A stretch of DNA of 64,000 nt from Desulfovibrio mangrovi (GTDB taxonomy: Bacteria > Desulfobacterota > Desulfovibrionia > Desulfovibrionales > Desulfovibrionaceae), in assembly GCF_026230175.1 (NCBI RefSeq), contig NZ_CP104208.1:3224001-3288000 (forward strand). Reading direction: 5' to 3'. The notes under the pieces are model-generated. The model was not told where the DNA came from. It did no database searches and saw nothing but the letters and a program-made list of their open reading frames with translations. Positions 37,582 to 47,523 of the stretch are shown here, one piece after another. The number at the start of each line of letters is the position of its first letter. Position 1 is the first letter of the stretch. The position numbers and the translations under genes are program-made.

Positions 37582-40500
37582 TTACTGTGCTGTCTGTTTT
37601 CCCAGAATCCTGTGAATGGCATCCGCCAGCGTGACCTTGTTGTAAGGTTTGTTGATAATGCTGCGGATGGCCGGAATGGCACCTGCACCCTGGGATGCTA
37701 CATCGCGTCCCGAGACGAGGATGATGGGAACACCGGTGGCAATTACGGCGGCTTCCTCCGCAAGTTCAAGTCCGTTGATGTCAGGCATGTCGAAGTCCGT
37801 GATGATCAGATCCCACGCCTGCGGTTCGCTGCGCAGCAGTGCAAGGGCGTCGCGCGGGTGTCCTGCGGCATGAACGGAGTAGCCCAGACTTTCCAGTACG
37901 CGCGGAATGGTGTCCAGCTGGTCTTCGTCGTCCTCCACGAACAGGATGCGGCCTGCACCGGCCACAGGCGTGCCATGGGGACCGTCGTCCGGGGCTTCCA
38001 GCTGCTCTATACCGGGGAGGTATATCTCAAAGGCGGTGCGCTGGTTCGGTTTGCTGTTGACCAAAATGCCACCCCGGTGCGCCTTGACTATGCCGTGGAC
38101 CACGGCCAGTCCCAGACCGGTGCCTTCGGTCTTGCCCTTGGTGGTGAAGAAGGGGTCGAATATTTTGTCCAGTATTTCCGGAGGAATGCCGGGGCCATTG
38201 TCTGCAACGGTAATCATGAAATAGTTGCCTGCCATCACGTTGAGCAGCTTGGCATCTTCATCTTCCAGCCGGACGAGATCAAGGCTGAGCTCAAGGAATC
38301 CGCCCTGTTCCCGTAGCGCCTGAAAGGCGTTGGTGCACAGGTTCATCACCACCTGATGAATCTGGGTCGGGTCGGCATGGGTGATGGCCGGAAACATCGG
38401 CAGGCGTTCGCGGATTTCGATATTTCGCGGCATGGAGGCCTTGATGAGGCCCGAGGCTTCCGTAAGCACCTCGTTCAGGTTGGTGCTCATGAAGCCTTCC
38501 AGCGAAGGACGGCTGAAGGTGAGGATTTGCTTCACCAGTTGGCTGCCGCGCTGGGCTGCCTTGAGCGCCCGCACCATGTCGCTCCAGGTGAGCGAATCAT
38601 CGTCAATGTCGGTCAACGCCAGCTCAACGGAGTTGATGATCGACGTGAGGATGTTGTTGAAGTCGTGGGAAATGCCGCCGGCCAGCGTGCCGATAGCTTC
38701 CATCTTCTGGGACTGCAGCAACTGGCGTTCCAGGTTGATGCGTTGCGTGATGTCTTCCGCCGCCGTAAGCAGGCCCACGACCTCGCCGTCATCGCCGTGC
38801 AGGGGCACGCGGTTGGTTTCCAGCCATACCTCGCCGCCGTTGGGGCCGGAGATGGAAAGCCGCGTCTGATACTGGGGGTTGTTGTCCGCCATAACCTTGG
38901 CTTCGGCATCGAACAGGGTCAGCGCCTCGTCGGGGTTGGGGAAGATGTCCTTGTTGGTTTTGCCGATGAGCGCATCGGTCTCTGTAACGCCGAAGAAGTT
39001 CATGAAGGACTTGTTGGCGCCCAGATAGCGTAGCGTTCTGTCTTTCCACGAAACCAGCTGGGGAATGTTGTCCAGCACCAGCTGGAGCATGCGCTCCGAC
39101 TCGCGGCGGGCTTTTTCGGCCCGTTTGCGCTTGGTCACGTTTTCGGCAAAGCCTTCCAGCAGATCCACATTGCCTAACCTGTCGCGGATGATTCGGATGG
39201 AAATGTTGGCGATGAGCGGGGCTCCGTCGCGTGTGGTAAAGGCCTTTTCAAAGGTCCGGATTTCTTCGCTTGTGCCGGATTCGTCTGTCAGCTTCAATTC
39301 GCTGATGAACAGGCGGGGCACCTCGGGCACGCTTTGCAGCAGGGCTTGCGGCGAGTCGTAGCCTGCCATCTGGGCAAGGGCGGGGTTGATGTCCACAAGG
39401 TCGCCGTCCGGCTTGATACGGAAAATGCCGAGGGGGGAGTTTTCAAAGATGGAACGGTATTTCTCTTCCGCTGCGCGCAGGCTGTCTTCAGCCTTCTTGC
39501 GATCCGTGAAGTCGAAGATGATGCCCACGAGACCGGCAATTTCCTTTCTCGCGTTGATGTTGGTTGCCTTGTGCAGGATGATGTTGTGCGGCAGGCCGCC
39601 CAGTACCCCGCTGGCCGGAGTGATGGTCTGCTCGTAGATCTCCACCCCTGGTTCGCGCAGCAGTACGCTGTCCACCGAGTCATGCAGCTGCGACAGGCCC
39701 AGTCCCTGCAACTGCCATTCGTTCCGGTTGAGAATCTCTGCACGCGAGACGTTGAAGAAGCGTTCGAAGGCAACGTTGCATTCCTGATACCGTCCGTACT
39801 TGTCCTTGGAGTAGAGAGGGATGGGGATGGTATCCATGAGCAGCCGCAGAAAGGAGAGCTGGTCCTTGATCTTCTGTTCAACTGACCGTTTCTCCAGTAC
39901 GTTCATAACCAGCAGCACCAGCGTGACGGTCAGGATGACGAGACTGACGATGATGGTCCAGAAGACCTGTTTGTTCAGTTCGTAGAAGCGGCTGGGCGCG
40001 TTGATGACGATGGAGCCTTCCGGCAGCTTGCGTTCGCTTACGTGCATACGTTTGAGCTCGTTGTAGTCGAACTCCCAGGGCTCGTCGCTGTGCTTGACCA
40101 CGGGAATGTCCTGCGGGCGGGTGCCGGAAAGCACCTCAAGGGCCAGCCGTGCGGCAGCAGCGCCGTGCGCCTCGCCGGAAAGCAGCTTGCCGCCCACGAT
40201 GCCGTAGCCGAGCAGAAAGGCCCAGTTGGAGTAGAGCGGTGCGTTGGTGTTGGCGCGTACCTTTTGCAGCAGTTCTTGTGCCGAATAGAATTGGCCGTCG
40301 ATGTCGCGGTACATGGGGATGAAGTAGAAGAAGGTTTCCGGTCCGGCCTGTCGCACCCAATTGAGCATCTGGTCGAGATTGTATTCGTCCCAGAATTCGA
40401 TCCGCAGCTGGTCCTTGAAGGCGGGCAGAGCCTGTTCAATCTGGGTGCGGATGGCCTTGCCGGTAACCGACTGGTCGCCGATGACCACCATGCGGTGCAT

Positions 40501-41019
40501 GCCGGGATGCAGGCGCATGGCTGTTTCCAGATTGGCGGGAACGTCAAAGCTCTCGATGACGCCGGTGATGTTGCGTCCTTCTATGGTTTGGGGGGCGAAG
40601 TCGTTAACCCCGCAGAAGATAACCGGAACGCCGGGGAAGAGTTCCTCCCCATATTGCAGGATGAAGTCGTAGGCGATGTTGTCGGAAACGATAATGGCGT
40701 CAAAGCGTTTGTCCATGAACTTGTCACGGTAAAGACGGACAAGTGTTTGCACGGTTTCCTCGTAATGGAACTTCTTGGAGTCCATGTACTCGACCTGCAG
40801 CACGATGGCGTAGTCGCTTTGTTCCAGAGTATCCTTGATGCCCGTGAAAATGTTGTCAGACCATGAGTACCCGTTGTGGTACGAGTTCAGGAACAGAATG
40901 TTCTTGCGTATCTTCTGAGCGGCGGCCGGTGCCGGTGCGAGCACGGACAGAAAGAGCAGTATGACGGCCAGTGCTGCTGCGATGCCTGCGGGAACTCTCT
41001 GGGGGCGGACTCTTGTCAC
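37582..41019 (-). CDS. lurS: hybrid histidine kinase with periplasmic substrate-binding-like sensor (LurS-like)
   Basis: The 1145-aa protein has a signal peptide ([28 protein letters not shown]), a periplasmic ABC-type substrate-binding-like domain (about 36-330: [26 protein letters not shown]), a membrane segment ([23 protein letters not shown]), three PAS domains (about 390-770), the kinase core with phospho-His in [17 protein letters not shown] lid [22 protein letters not shown], and a C-terminal receiver ([14 protein letters not shown]). It lies just upstream of the regulator gene and probably controls it. The ligand may be lactate or another organic acid, which is not proven. In D. vulgaris DVU3022 occupies the same place. 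Confidence 0.9.
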   Translation of the reverse strand: MTRVRPQRVPAGIAAALAVILLFLSVLAPAPAAAQKIRKNILFLNSYHNGYSWSDNIFTGIKDTLEQSDYAIVLQVEYMDSKKFHYEETVQTLVRLYRDKFMDKRFDAIIVSDNIAYDFILQYGEELFPGVPVIFCGVNDFAPQTIEGRNITGVIESFDVPANLETAMRLHPGMHRMVVIGDQSVTGKAIRTQIEQALPAFKDQLRIEFWDEYNLDQMLNWVRQAGPETFFYFIPMYRDIDGQFYSAQELLQKVRANTNAPLYSNWAFLLGYGIVGGKLLSGEAHGAAAARLALEVLSGTRPQDIPVVKHSDEPWEFDYNELKRMHVSERKLPEGSIVINAPSRFYELNKQVFWTIIVSLVILTVTLVLLVMNVLEKRSVEQKIKDQLSFLRLLMDTIPIPLYSKDKYGRYQECNVAFERFFNVSRAEILNRNEWQLQGLGLSQLHDSVDSVLLREPGVEIYEQTITPASGVLGGLPHNIILHKATNINARKEIAGLVGIIFDFTDRKKAEDSLRAAEEKYRSIFENSPLGIFRIKPDGDLVDINPALAQMAGYDSPQALLQSVPEVPRLFISELKLTDESGTSEEIRTFEKAFTTRDGAPLIANISIRIIRDRLGNVDLLEGFAENVTKRKRAEKARRESERMLQLVLDNIPQLVSWKDRTLRYLGANKSFMNFFGVTETDALIGKTNKDIFPNPDEALTLFDAEAKVMADNNPQYQTRLSISGPNGGEVWLETNRVPLHGDDGEVVGLLTAAEDITQRINLERQLLQSQKMEAIGTLAGGISHDFNNILTSIINSVELALTDIDDDSLTWSDMVRALKAAQRGSQLVKQILTFSRPSLEGFMSTNLNEVLTEASGLIKASMPRNIEIRERLPMFPAITHADPTQIHQVVMNLCTNAFQALREQGGFLELSLDLVRLEDEDAKLLNVMAGNYFMITVADNGPGIPPEILDKIFDPFFTTKGKTEGTGLGLAVVHGIVKAHRGGILVNSKPNQRTAFEIYLPGIEQLEAPDDGPHGTPVAGAGRILFVEDDEDQLDTIPRVLESLGYSVHAAGHPRDALALLRSEPQAWDLIITDFDMPDINGLELAEEAAVIATGVPIILVSGRDVASQGAGAIPAIRSIINKPYNKVTLADAIHRILGKQTAQ

Positions 41020-41144
41020 ATGGGCCTCTGTACAACGGGGTTATAGTGGTGTCTGGGTGCTCAGACAGGCGATTCGGGCAAAAAAATATACCGTAGAGGT
41101 TCTGAGCGGGAACGCCTCTCCCTGTCGCCGGAGGGGCAGCCCTG

Positions 41145-41462
41145 TTATGACTTCTCGGTTTCTGCGGGGGATGATTCGTCTGCTTCGTCAAGCAGGCGTT
41201 CCGCTTCGGCGCAGGCTTCTTCCCATCCGCATCCGGTTATTCTATCGCAAATGCTTTCTCCGGCATAGCGGGCGGCGGCGCAAATCTGTGTGCGAATTTC
41301 GTGGGCATGATCCCGTATCCATTCCAGTCCGTGGCGGTTGTACCGCTCGGCAATGCCGTAGAGGATGGCGTTGTACAGGTGCAGCTTGGTTGCAGGAATC
41401 CTGTCCACGCCTATCAGCGTTATGACCTCCCACGGGAGATCAAGCTTTTCGAGTGTGCCCAT
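41145..41462 (-). CDS. hypothetical protein, 105 aa
   Basis: The start is placed at ATG 41462 (MGTLEKLDLPWEVITLIGVDRIPATKLHLYNAILYGIAERYNRHG); no clear ribosome binding site is visible, so a different start is possible. The protein ends in an acidic tail (EAERLLDEADESSPAETEKS) and has four Cys in the middle (ICAAARYAGESICDRITGCGWEEAC). I do not recognise a family. It is transcribed away from the HDOD pair and is about 125 bases downstream of the kinase start region, on the same strand but not obviously in that operon. Confidence 0.55.
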   Translation of the reverse strand: MGTLEKLDLPWEVITLIGVDRIPATKLHLYNAILYGIAERYNRHGLEWIRDHAHEIRTQICAAARYAGESICDRITGCGWEEACAEAERLLDEADESSPAETEKS

Positions 41463-41641
41463 GTGTCTATGTCGCGTGTGGTCGTGTGTTGCTTGATTGG
41501 CGGAAGTGACCGGCGCCCCCTGCCGGAGTCTTTCCGTACAAGGCATTATTGAAGCAGCACTATGGACTCGTCAAGTGACTTGCACGCGCGCGGTGCTGGT
41601 CTGTCGTGAGTCTGGGAGCTCGAAAGGGGGGCAGCGACAAG

Positions 41642-41657
41642 GCTACAAAATTGTAGC
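41642..41657. promoter_or_regulatory. palindrome upstream of the membrane-protein/HDOD genes
   Basis: GCTACAA-AA-TTGTAGC is a perfect 7-base inverted repeat 40 bases upstream of the 41697 start. It is an operator candidate. The outer bases (CAAGG...CCTTG) also pair imperfectly. Confidence 0.4.
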
Positions 41658-41696
41658 TACCTTGCCTTGCAGGGTATTTCCTGTAAATATGTGGGC

Positions 41697-42170
41697 ATGA
41701 ACAGCTCTATTGTAACAGAGAAGAACAGGGAAGAGTTTCGCTACATGCTCTCCGTGCTGGGCAGCGAGGCCGAGGTGTGGAAAAGCCTGCAGGCGCAGTT
41801 TGCCGTCTTGCACCAACGCACGCAGGCTGTGTTCGGCATCGGCGCGCTGGCCGTTTCCGTCACGGGCTTTTCCGGTCATCGCATAGTAGCGGCCGGACCC
41901 TGGAGCGGTTATCCGCTCATCATCGGACTGGTGTTCGTTCTTCTCAGCCTTGCTGTGGCCTTGTCCGGCGTTGTGCGGCTGCACTGGATTTCCGAGCTTC
42001 GCGGCGAGACCACTGCAGAGGGGCTGGCTCTGGTTATCGCCATGCGCAATCGCAAAACCCGCTTTTTTCTGCTGTCGTTGAAGATCGTGCTGTTCGGGCT
42101 GGTCTGGTACGTTTTTGCCGTGGCGGTGTATCTGATGCGGGCGTCGCTCGGGCAGATTCCGATCATATGA
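41697..42170 (+). CDS. small membrane protein, 157 aa
   Basis: The start is ATG 41697 (MNSSIVTEKNREEFRYMLSVLG); a longer frame adds 10 residues. An N-terminal soluble stretch of about 45 residues is followed by three membrane segments: TQAVFGIGALAVSVTGFSG, PLIIGLVFVLLSLAVALSGVV and FFLLSLKIVLFGLVWYVFAVAVYL. It resembles small integral membrane proteins of unknown function. It ends 9 bases before the HDOD gene, so the two probably form an operon, perhaps a signalling pair. Family not recognised. Confidence 0.7.
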   Translation: MNSSIVTEKNREEFRYMLSVLGSEAEVWKSLQAQFAVLHQRTQAVFGIGALAVSVTGFSGHRIVAAGPWSGYPLIIGLVFVLLSLAVALSGVVRLHWISELRGETTAEGLALVIAMRNRKTRFFLLSLKIVLFGLVWYVFAVAVYLMRASLGQIPII

Positions 42171-42179
42171 GGATGATGT

Positions 42180-43250
42180 ATGGGGTTTTCCGATAAGCCG
42201 TTTCGAAATGCCGCGGAACATGGTGTCGATCAGGCGACCATGGACCGCGTCGTGAGCCTTTGTGACAGGCGGTTCCGCTATGCGGAGAGCGACCACCCTG
42301 TTTCCGGGGTTCTGTACGATATGGCTTTGCGCTGGTGCCTGCGCAATGTGTCCCAGTGTATCGCAATTCCTTCATCGCGCCCGGAGCAGGTAAAGGATAC
42401 CGACCACGGTCCTGTTGACCCGCTGGATGTACTGCAGGGGGAGATGAAGCTTCCTTCGCTGCCGCAGATGGTCACTGAGCTTCAGAAGGTCATCAATGAT
42501 CCGGAGAGTTCCGCCAGCGACGTGGCTGCCGTGGTCAGCCGGGACGCAGGATTGTCAGCTTTCCTGCTCCGGTTGGTGAACAGCGCCTACTACAGTTTTC
42601 CTTCCCAGATAGACACGATTTCTCGGGCCGTAACCGTGGTGGGTACCAAACAACTCAGCAACATGGCGCTGGGTGTTGCTGTCATGGATATGTTCGGCGA
42701 TGCCGGGAAAGGACGTTTTGACATCAAGGCGTTCTGGAAGCACTCCATCGCCGTGGGTATCATCTCCCAGCGACTTGCGGAACGCGCAGGACTCCCGGAA
42801 CCTGAGCGGTATTTCGTGTGCGGTCTGTTGCATGACCTTGGCCGCGCGGCCCTGTTTACGGCGCGGCCGGTAAAGGCTGCCGTCATCATGCAGTTGGCGT
42901 TGGAAAAGGGGATTCCCCTGTATGCCGCGGAAGCTGAGGTGGTCGGCTTTGACCATGCCAAGCTGGGTGGCATGATGCTGCGGAAATGGAACTTTCCCTT
43001 CTCCGTTACCATGGGCGTTCTGCATCACCATCTTCCCGAGAAATCGGAGAAGTTCATGGAACCCAACATCGTCCACGTAGCGGACATCATGGCCAAGGCC
43101 ATAGGTCTTACCGCCACTGCCGAGCAACTGGTTCCTCCTCTCAGTGAGGTGGCATGGAAGCGGATGGGGCTTTCCGCCGCAGATTTGCTTGCCGTGGAGG
43201 AAGGACTGGATGCTCTGCTGAACGAGATGTTCAGCGTCCTTCTGCAGTAG
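42180..43250 (+). CDS. HDOD-domain signalling protein
   Basis: The 356-aa protein has an N-terminal 75-residue variable region and an HDOD domain (about 85-290). Visible features are LPSLPQMVTELQKVINDPESSASDVAAVVSRDAGLSAFLLRLVNSAYYSFPSQIDTISRAV, GLLHDLGRAALF and VLHHHLPEKS. HDOD is related to HD-type phosphohydrolases; here HDLG and HHH retain some metal ligands, but family members often lack activity and act in signalling (for example c-di-GMP-linked). No output domain follows, so protein interaction is likely. It is in an operon with the membrane protein. Confidence 0.85.
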   Translation: MGFSDKPFRNAAEHGVDQATMDRVVSLCDRRFRYAESDHPVSGVLYDMALRWCLRNVSQCIAIPSSRPEQVKDTDHGPVDPLDVLQGEMKLPSLPQMVTELQKVINDPESSASDVAAVVSRDAGLSAFLLRLVNSAYYSFPSQIDTISRAVTVVGTKQLSNMALGVAVMDMFGDAGKGRFDIKAFWKHSIAVGIISQRLAERAGLPEPERYFVCGLLHDLGRAALFTARPVKAAVIMQLALEKGIPLYAAEAEVVGFDHAKLGGMMLRKWNFPFSVTMGVLHHHLPEKSEKFMEPNIVHVADIMAKAIGLTATAEQLVPPLSEVAWKRMGLSAADLLAVEEGLDALLNEMFSVLLQ

Positions 43251-43524
43251 CTGTCGTTGTTTTCCGACCCCTGTTGCAGGGGCTTGCCGCTTTTTCCTTT
43301 CGCTCTCTTCACGTGTCAAAACTTCCGTTTCATCTTCTGCCCCAGTTCTGCACTTGGCTTGGTTTGTTGTGTCCTTTGTGTCTTTTATTTTAGGTTGTTA
43401 CAGGCAATTGCAGTCTTGCTTTCATGCGTGGGCAGAGCTGGCTTTCATTCTGGCAAGGGCTTTGCAGAGACAGGGGCATACGACAACAACATGGCGCTGC
43501 GGCGTCTGTGATAAGGAGGAAGCC

Positions 43525-43875
43525 ATGCTGTTTTTACTCGGTGGTAACGACAAGAAGTCCCGCAAGGCGGAAGCCCCCCGCACGGAAAATATGGAAGTGG
43601 TGAAAGAGTTGTTTATGACGGGACGTTTTCCCGTGGTCACTACGGAATCTGTGGAAGGAAGGGCTCTGGGCAAGGTGCTGGGTCTGGTTGTCTGTCGCGG
43701 GTATGACTCGGACGAAGCCTTCTTCGGCATGGCTGCCCGCGCGGTGAACAAGGGCGCGCAGGCCATCATCGGCTACAAGGAAAACGTGGCCTTCCATCCT
43801 GACGGAAGTAAATATTTCTGCTGCTACGGCACTGCCGTGCAGTTCGAGAAGCCCAAGAAAGCCATCACGGTCTAA
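43525..43875 (+). CDS. YbjQ/UPF0145-like heavy-metal-binding-fold protein
   Basis: The start is ATG 43525, with a strong AAGGAGG 5 bases upstream. The 116-aa protein has a charged N-terminus followed by VVTTESVEGRALGKVLGLVVCRGYD, AARAVNKGAQAIIGYKENVAF and YFCCYGTAVQFEKP. These match the YbjQ pattern (TTxxVEG...LG.V...A...GAdAvvG....YGTAV). YbjQ proteins form pentamers of unknown role. A CC pair replaces the usual hydrophobic pair before YGTAV and might bind metal. It is monocistronic; a terminator lies about 170 bases downstream. Confidence 0.75.
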   Translation: MLFLLGGNDKKSRKAEAPRTENMEVVKELFMTGRFPVVTTESVEGRALGKVLGLVVCRGYDSDEAFFGMAARAVNKGAQAIIGYKENVAFHPDGSKYFCCYGTAVQFEKPKKAITV

Positions 43876-44046
43876 TTGGTGCTATTCGGGTATCGTGCTG
43901 AATCAGGCAGAGCCGGAGACGTGAAGGAGCTGCACAACTTCTTCTGACGGGTACGCAAGGGTGTCATTAAGATGACATATGCCATCCGTTCCGGTTATCA
44001 AATTTGGGAGCTGGCCTCCTGATTCGCAATACGCCGTATGTGGTTT

Positions 44047-44076
44047 GAACCGTCCCCGCAAGGGGGCGGTTCTTTT
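44047..44076 (+). terminator. rho-independent terminator
   Basis: GAACCG-T-CCCC and GGGG-G-CGGTTC surround the loop GCAA, followed by TCTTTTG. It serves the YbjQ-like gene. Confidence 0.8.
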
Positions 44077-44198
44077 GTATTGGCGGCCAGTGGGAGTTTG
44101 GGGGGGGCTTGCTGGTTCCGCTTGCTGTAGACGCGCAAGCCAGACCAACAGGTAACGCCAGGGAGATAAAACCTCTCTGAAAAGTCATATCAGGAAAG

Positions 44199-44228
44199 CA
44201 AAAAGGCCGCCCCGGGGGGCGGCCTTTC
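44199..44228 (-). terminator. terminator after apbE (end of the rnf operon)
   Basis: Ten-base arms (AAAGGCCGCC and GGCGGCCTTT) on the minus strand are followed by a T-run (TTTTTG). It lies 20 bases past the apbE stop, ending the cytochrome-rnf-apbE operon. Confidence 0.88.
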
Positions 44229-44248
44229 GTATTGCTATGCCGTTCAGT

Positions 44249-45262
44249 CTAGGCCCAGCGAGAGGTGGTGAACTGCTCACCGGTCTTGGACACGATGAGT
44301 GCTTCACGCCCGGGCAGGCTGTTGACGAACTGCAGGCCCTTGCGGGTCTGCATGATGCTGACTGCGGTAGCCAGCGCGTCTGCTTCCATGACGGTGGGAG
44401 CGGTAACGGACACGGATGCCACGTTGTTGGGGCTCTTGCCGGACACGGGGCTGACGAGGTGGGAGTACATACGCTTCTTGTCGTAGAAGACTTCGTACCC
44501 GCCGGAGGTGGCAATGGCACCGGTGTTCATGGTGATCACGGTGGGGTAGTTGCCGTTCTTGGCGGGGTCTTCAATGGCGATGGTCCAGGGGGTGCCCTTG
44601 GACTTTTCACCCATGGTGCGGATGTCGCCACCGGCGTTGATCATGTGGTTCACGGCACCGTGTGCTGCGAGCACGGCGGAAGCCTTGTCCACGATGTAGC
44701 CCTTGGCGATGCCGTCCAGCGTGATGCCCATGCCTTCGCGGTCCAGACGGACGCTGCGACCGGAAAGCTTCAGGTTCTGCTGGCCCACCAGAGACAGTGC
44801 ATGTTCGAACTCGTCCTTGGTCAGGTCGAGCGCGCCGTTCAGGTTCTGTTTGGTGCGGAACAGGTCCACCACAGGCAGTACCGTCACGTCGAAGGCGTTG
44901 TCGGAAAGGCTGCCGAAACGCTTGGAACGATCCATGACCTCGGCGAGTTCGGCGGGAATGCCGGAAACCTTGCCGTCCCTGTTCAGCACGGACACGGGAG
45001 AGGAGGCGTCAAAGCGGGAGAACACGGCTTCAAGGCGTTTGATTTCCTCGAAGGCGCGACCCACGGCTTCCTCGCCCAGCTGCTTGGAGGGATGCAGGGC
45101 GGAGATGGTGACAATGGTACCCATCATCAGACGGGTCTGGTGCACCGAGTATTCCTTGCCGACGCGGGCAGCTTCGGAAACCACGGGGAGCACGCCGTTG
45201 ACGGCGGCACCGAGGCCGAGCATGCCGCATGCCTTGAGGAACTGGCGACGATTGGTATTCAT
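44249..45262 (-). CDS. apbE: FAD:protein FMN transferase ApbE
   Basis: The 337-aa protein has a Tat-type signal (NRRQFLKACGMLGLGAAVNG) and a mature ApbE domain: HQTRLMMGTIVTI, EVFSRFDASSPVSVLNRDGK, GGDIRTMGEKSKGTPWTIAIEDPAKN and NTGAIATSGGYEVFYDKKRMYSHLVSP. Family members attach FMN to a Thr in RnfG and RnfD (SGAT-type motif), and RnfG here has the motif SGATISS. It is the last gene of the rnf operon, 14 bases after rnfB, which strongly supports a role in Rnf maturation. The twin Arg indicates export in folded form. Confidence 0.92.
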   Translation of the reverse strand: MNTNRRQFLKACGMLGLGAAVNGVLPVVSEAARVGKEYSVHQTRLMMGTIVTISALHPSKQLGEEAVGRAFEEIKRLEAVFSRFDASSPVSVLNRDGKVSGIPAELAEVMDRSKRFGSLSDNAFDVTVLPVVDLFRTKQNLNGALDLTKDEFEHALSLVGQQNLKLSGRSVRLDREGMGITLDGIAKGYIVDKASAVLAAHGAVNHMINAGGDIRTMGEKSKGTPWTIAIEDPAKNGNYPTVITMNTGAIATSGGYEVFYDKKRMYSHLVSPVSGKSPNNVASVSVTAPTVMEADALATAVSIMQTRKGLQFVNSLPGREALIVSKTGEQFTTSRWA

Positions 45263-45275
45263 GCTCTTCGCTCCT

Positions 45276-46157
45276 TTAGGCGTTGGCTTGGGGTTGCTGT
45301 TCAGGGGCGGCAGCTGCAGCGGCGGCAGCGGCTTCAGCCTTGAGCGTCACGCTGTTGTGGCACATGAGGCGCAGGATGCTACGCGGACATGCGTCCACAC
45401 AGGCTTCTTCACACTCGGGGCCGTAAGCGAGACAGGCCGCGTGGTCGATCCTGATGTTGCCTTCCGCATTGGAGATGGCCTGAGCAGGACACTTCTTCAC
45501 GCACTTGCCGCAGTTGATGCAGCCAGCTTCACACACGTTCATGACGTCCTTCATCTTGTCCAGCGTGGAGCAGAAGACCTGAACGCGTGCGCGGCGGGGA
45601 ATCATTTCCAGAATCTTGTTGGGGCAGACGCCTACGCATGCGCCACAGGCGACGCACTTGTCGGGATCAATCTGCACCAGCCCGTTTTCAAGGTACATGG
45701 CGTTGAAGTTACAAACCTTCACGCAGTCCCCGAAACCGAGACAGGAGTACTTACATGCATCGGGGCCGTCTTCCAGCTGTGCGGAAGCCGCACAGGAATC
45801 AAGGCCCTGATATTCATATTTTTTCTTAACCTTGCCCTCATCCTTCACGCAGCGGCGGAAGGAAATCTGGGGATCTGCGCTACCGGCAGCCTTTCCGGCA
45901 AGCTCGGCAACACGGGCGGATACTTCAGGACCGCCGGCGCAGCACAGGCCCGCGGAAACCGAGGGGTCCTGAATAACGGCTGCGGCGTAGGCATCACAGC
46001 CTGCGAATCCGCAACCGCCGCAGTTGGCGCCCGGCAGCGCTTCGGAAACGGCTTCCACTCTGGGGTCTTCTTCCACGTAGAACACGCGGGAAGCCACGGA
46101 AAGCACGACCGAGGCGATGAAGCCCAGTGCGAGCAGAGAAAGTACAGATGTCAGCAT
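45276..46157 (-). CDS. rnfB: Rnf complex iron-sulfur subunit RnfB
   Basis: The 293-aa protein has an N-terminal membrane anchor (LTSVLSLLALGFIASVVLSVASRVFY), the RnfB Fe-S domain (GANCGGCGFAGCDAYAAAVI near residue 45), the conserved CKYSCLGFGDCVKVCNF segment, and ferredoxin-type motifs CVACGACVGVCP and CINCGKCVKKCP with an additional CLAYGPECEEACVDACP. The last 20 residues are Ala-rich. RnfB is thought to accept electrons from ferredoxin. It lies between rnfA and apbE, 14 bases before apbE. The extra C-terminal Cys set makes it longer than the 190-aa proteobacterial type. Confidence 0.94.
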   Translation of the reverse strand: MLTSVLSLLALGFIASVVLSVASRVFYVEEDPRVEAVSEALPGANCGGCGFAGCDAYAAAVIQDPSVSAGLCCAGGPEVSARVAELAGKAAGSADPQISFRRCVKDEGKVKKKYEYQGLDSCAASAQLEDGPDACKYSCLGFGDCVKVCNFNAMYLENGLVQIDPDKCVACGACVGVCPNKILEMIPRRARVQVFCSTLDKMKDVMNVCEAGCINCGKCVKKCPAQAISNAEGNIRIDHAACLAYGPECEEACVDACPRSILRLMCHNSVTLKAEAAAAAAAAAPEQQPQANA

Positions 46158-46230
46158 AATGCTTATCCTTCTGGGTTTGCCCCCTTGGCGGGGGTCAATT
46201 ACCTCTGGTCCCTGTTTGCCAGTGGACCAC

Positions 46231-46806
46231 CTAGATCATGCCTGCAAACGCCATAAACGACATGGACATAATGCCTGCCAGCACCAGAGCGGCGGGAACG
46301 CCTTTCATGGACAGGGGCAGACGGGATATTTCCAGTCGTTCGCGGATGGCTGCGAGCAGAATCAGCGCCAGCATGAAGCCGAGGCCGGTGGCAAAGGAAT
46401 AGTAGGTGGACGTACCGAGGTCGAAGCCTTCACGCTGTACCACGATGGCCACGCCGAGCACGGCGCAGTTGGTCGTGATGAGCGGCAGGAAGATGCCGAG
46501 CGAGCTGTACAGGGGAGGAACGGCCTTCTTCAGGAACATTTCCACCAGCTGAACCAGCGCTGCAATGACCAGAATGAACATGATGGTCTGCAGGTAGTCC
46601 AGTCCCAGGGGCACAAGCACGTTGTACTGAATGAGCCAGGTAATGGGGGTGGCGATGATCATAACGAAGATAACCGCCGCGCCCATGCCGATGGACACGC
46701 CCTTTTCCTTGGAGCAGCCAAGGTAGGGACACTGACCCAGGTACTGAGCCAAAACGACGTTGTTGACGAAGACCGCGGATATGAGAAGCAGGAAGTATTC
46801 CATCAT
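46231..46806 (-). CDS. rnfA: Rnf complex membrane subunit RnfA
   Basis: The 191-aa protein has six membrane segments and the RnfA/NqrE signature FVNNVVLAQYLGQCPYLGCSKEK near the N-terminus and TNCAVLGVAIVVQREGF in the middle; Cys in both may form the membrane [2Fe-2S] site. It is a homologue of RnfE with opposite topology. It ends with a hairpin (TGGTCC...GGACCA) before rnfB, an intergenic gap of 73 bases. It lies 13 bases after rnfE. Confidence 0.95.
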   Translation of the reverse strand: MMEYFLLLISAVFVNNVVLAQYLGQCPYLGCSKEKGVSIGMGAAVIFVMIIATPITWLIQYNVLVPLGLDYLQTIMFILVIAALVQLVEMFLKKAVPPLYSSLGIFLPLITTNCAVLGVAIVVQREGFDLGTSTYYSFATGLGFMLALILLAAIRERLEISRLPLSMKGVPAALVLAGIMSMSFMAFAGMI

Positions 46807-46819
46807 GACTTAGTACCTC

Positions 46820-47494
46820 CTAATCCCTGCCCATGGCGCAACCGCGACAGGATTCGCAGCCGGGCATGGGGTTTTCAGCGGGCTTTTCGCCACGGCGCAT
46901 GGCCTTGCGGATGCTCATCAGGTTCATGCCGGCCAGAATCAGCCCCAGCGAAACGAAGGCGCCGGGTGCTTCCACCATGAAGTGGACGGGCTGGAAGCTC
47001 GGTCCGAACAGGGTGTGGCCGAACAGGGTGCCGTAGCCGAGCACTTCGCGCAGCGCGCCGAGGAAGGTCAGGGAGGCGGTGAAGCCGATACCCATGCCCA
47101 GACCGTCGGCAAGGGAGGGAAGAACGCTGTTCTTGCCTGCAAATGCTTCTGCGCGGCCGAGGATAAGACAGTTAACAACGATAAGGGGCACGAAGATGCC
47201 CAATTGCTGGTAGAGAGGATAGGTGTATGCCTGCATGAGCAATTCCACCGCAACAACGAGTGATGCAGCGATGGCGATGTAACAGGCGATACGCACCTTC
47301 TTGGGAATGATGTTACGAATCAGCGAAATAACGACGTTGGACAGGGCAAGAACGAAGATAACCGCAAGTCCCATCCCGAGGCCGTTGTTGGCAGATTTCG
47401 TAACGGCAAGCGTGGGGCACAGTCCCAGCATAAGCCGGAACGGGGGCAGTTCAGCCCACAGGCCCTTGGAAAACTCTTTCCACATGCTGGCCAT
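46820..47494 (-). CDS. rnfE: Rnf complex membrane subunit RnfE
   Basis: The 224-aa protein has six membrane segments and the RnfE/NqrD features LMLGLCPTLAVTKSANNGLGMGLAV and FVPLIVVNCLILGRAEAFAGKN. The two Cys (in LCPTLAVT and VNCLILGR) are conserved with RnfA. A Cys-rich C-terminal tail (MPGCESCRGCAMGRD) with four Cys is unusual and could bind metal or extra Fe-S. It is the fifth gene of the operon after rnfG. Confidence 0.94.
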   Translation of the reverse strand: MASMWKEFSKGLWAELPPFRLMLGLCPTLAVTKSANNGLGMGLAVIFVLALSNVVISLIRNIIPKKVRIACYIAIAASLVVAVELLMQAYTYPLYQQLGIFVPLIVVNCLILGRAEAFAGKNSVLPSLADGLGMGIGFTASLTFLGALREVLGYGTLFGHTLFGPSFQPVHFMVEAPGAFVSLGLILAGMNLMSIRKAMRRGEKPAENPMPGCESCRGCAMGRD

Positions 47495-47523
47495 TGTATT
47501 CTCCTTTATCGGTTCACGACCGG

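Larger units (their letters stand above)
43876..44248. other. gap between the YbjQ-like gene and apbE
   Basis: This 373-base gap holds two convergent terminators (44047-44076 plus strand and 44199-44228 minus strand). No gene or other motif is seen between or around them. Confidence 0.7.
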
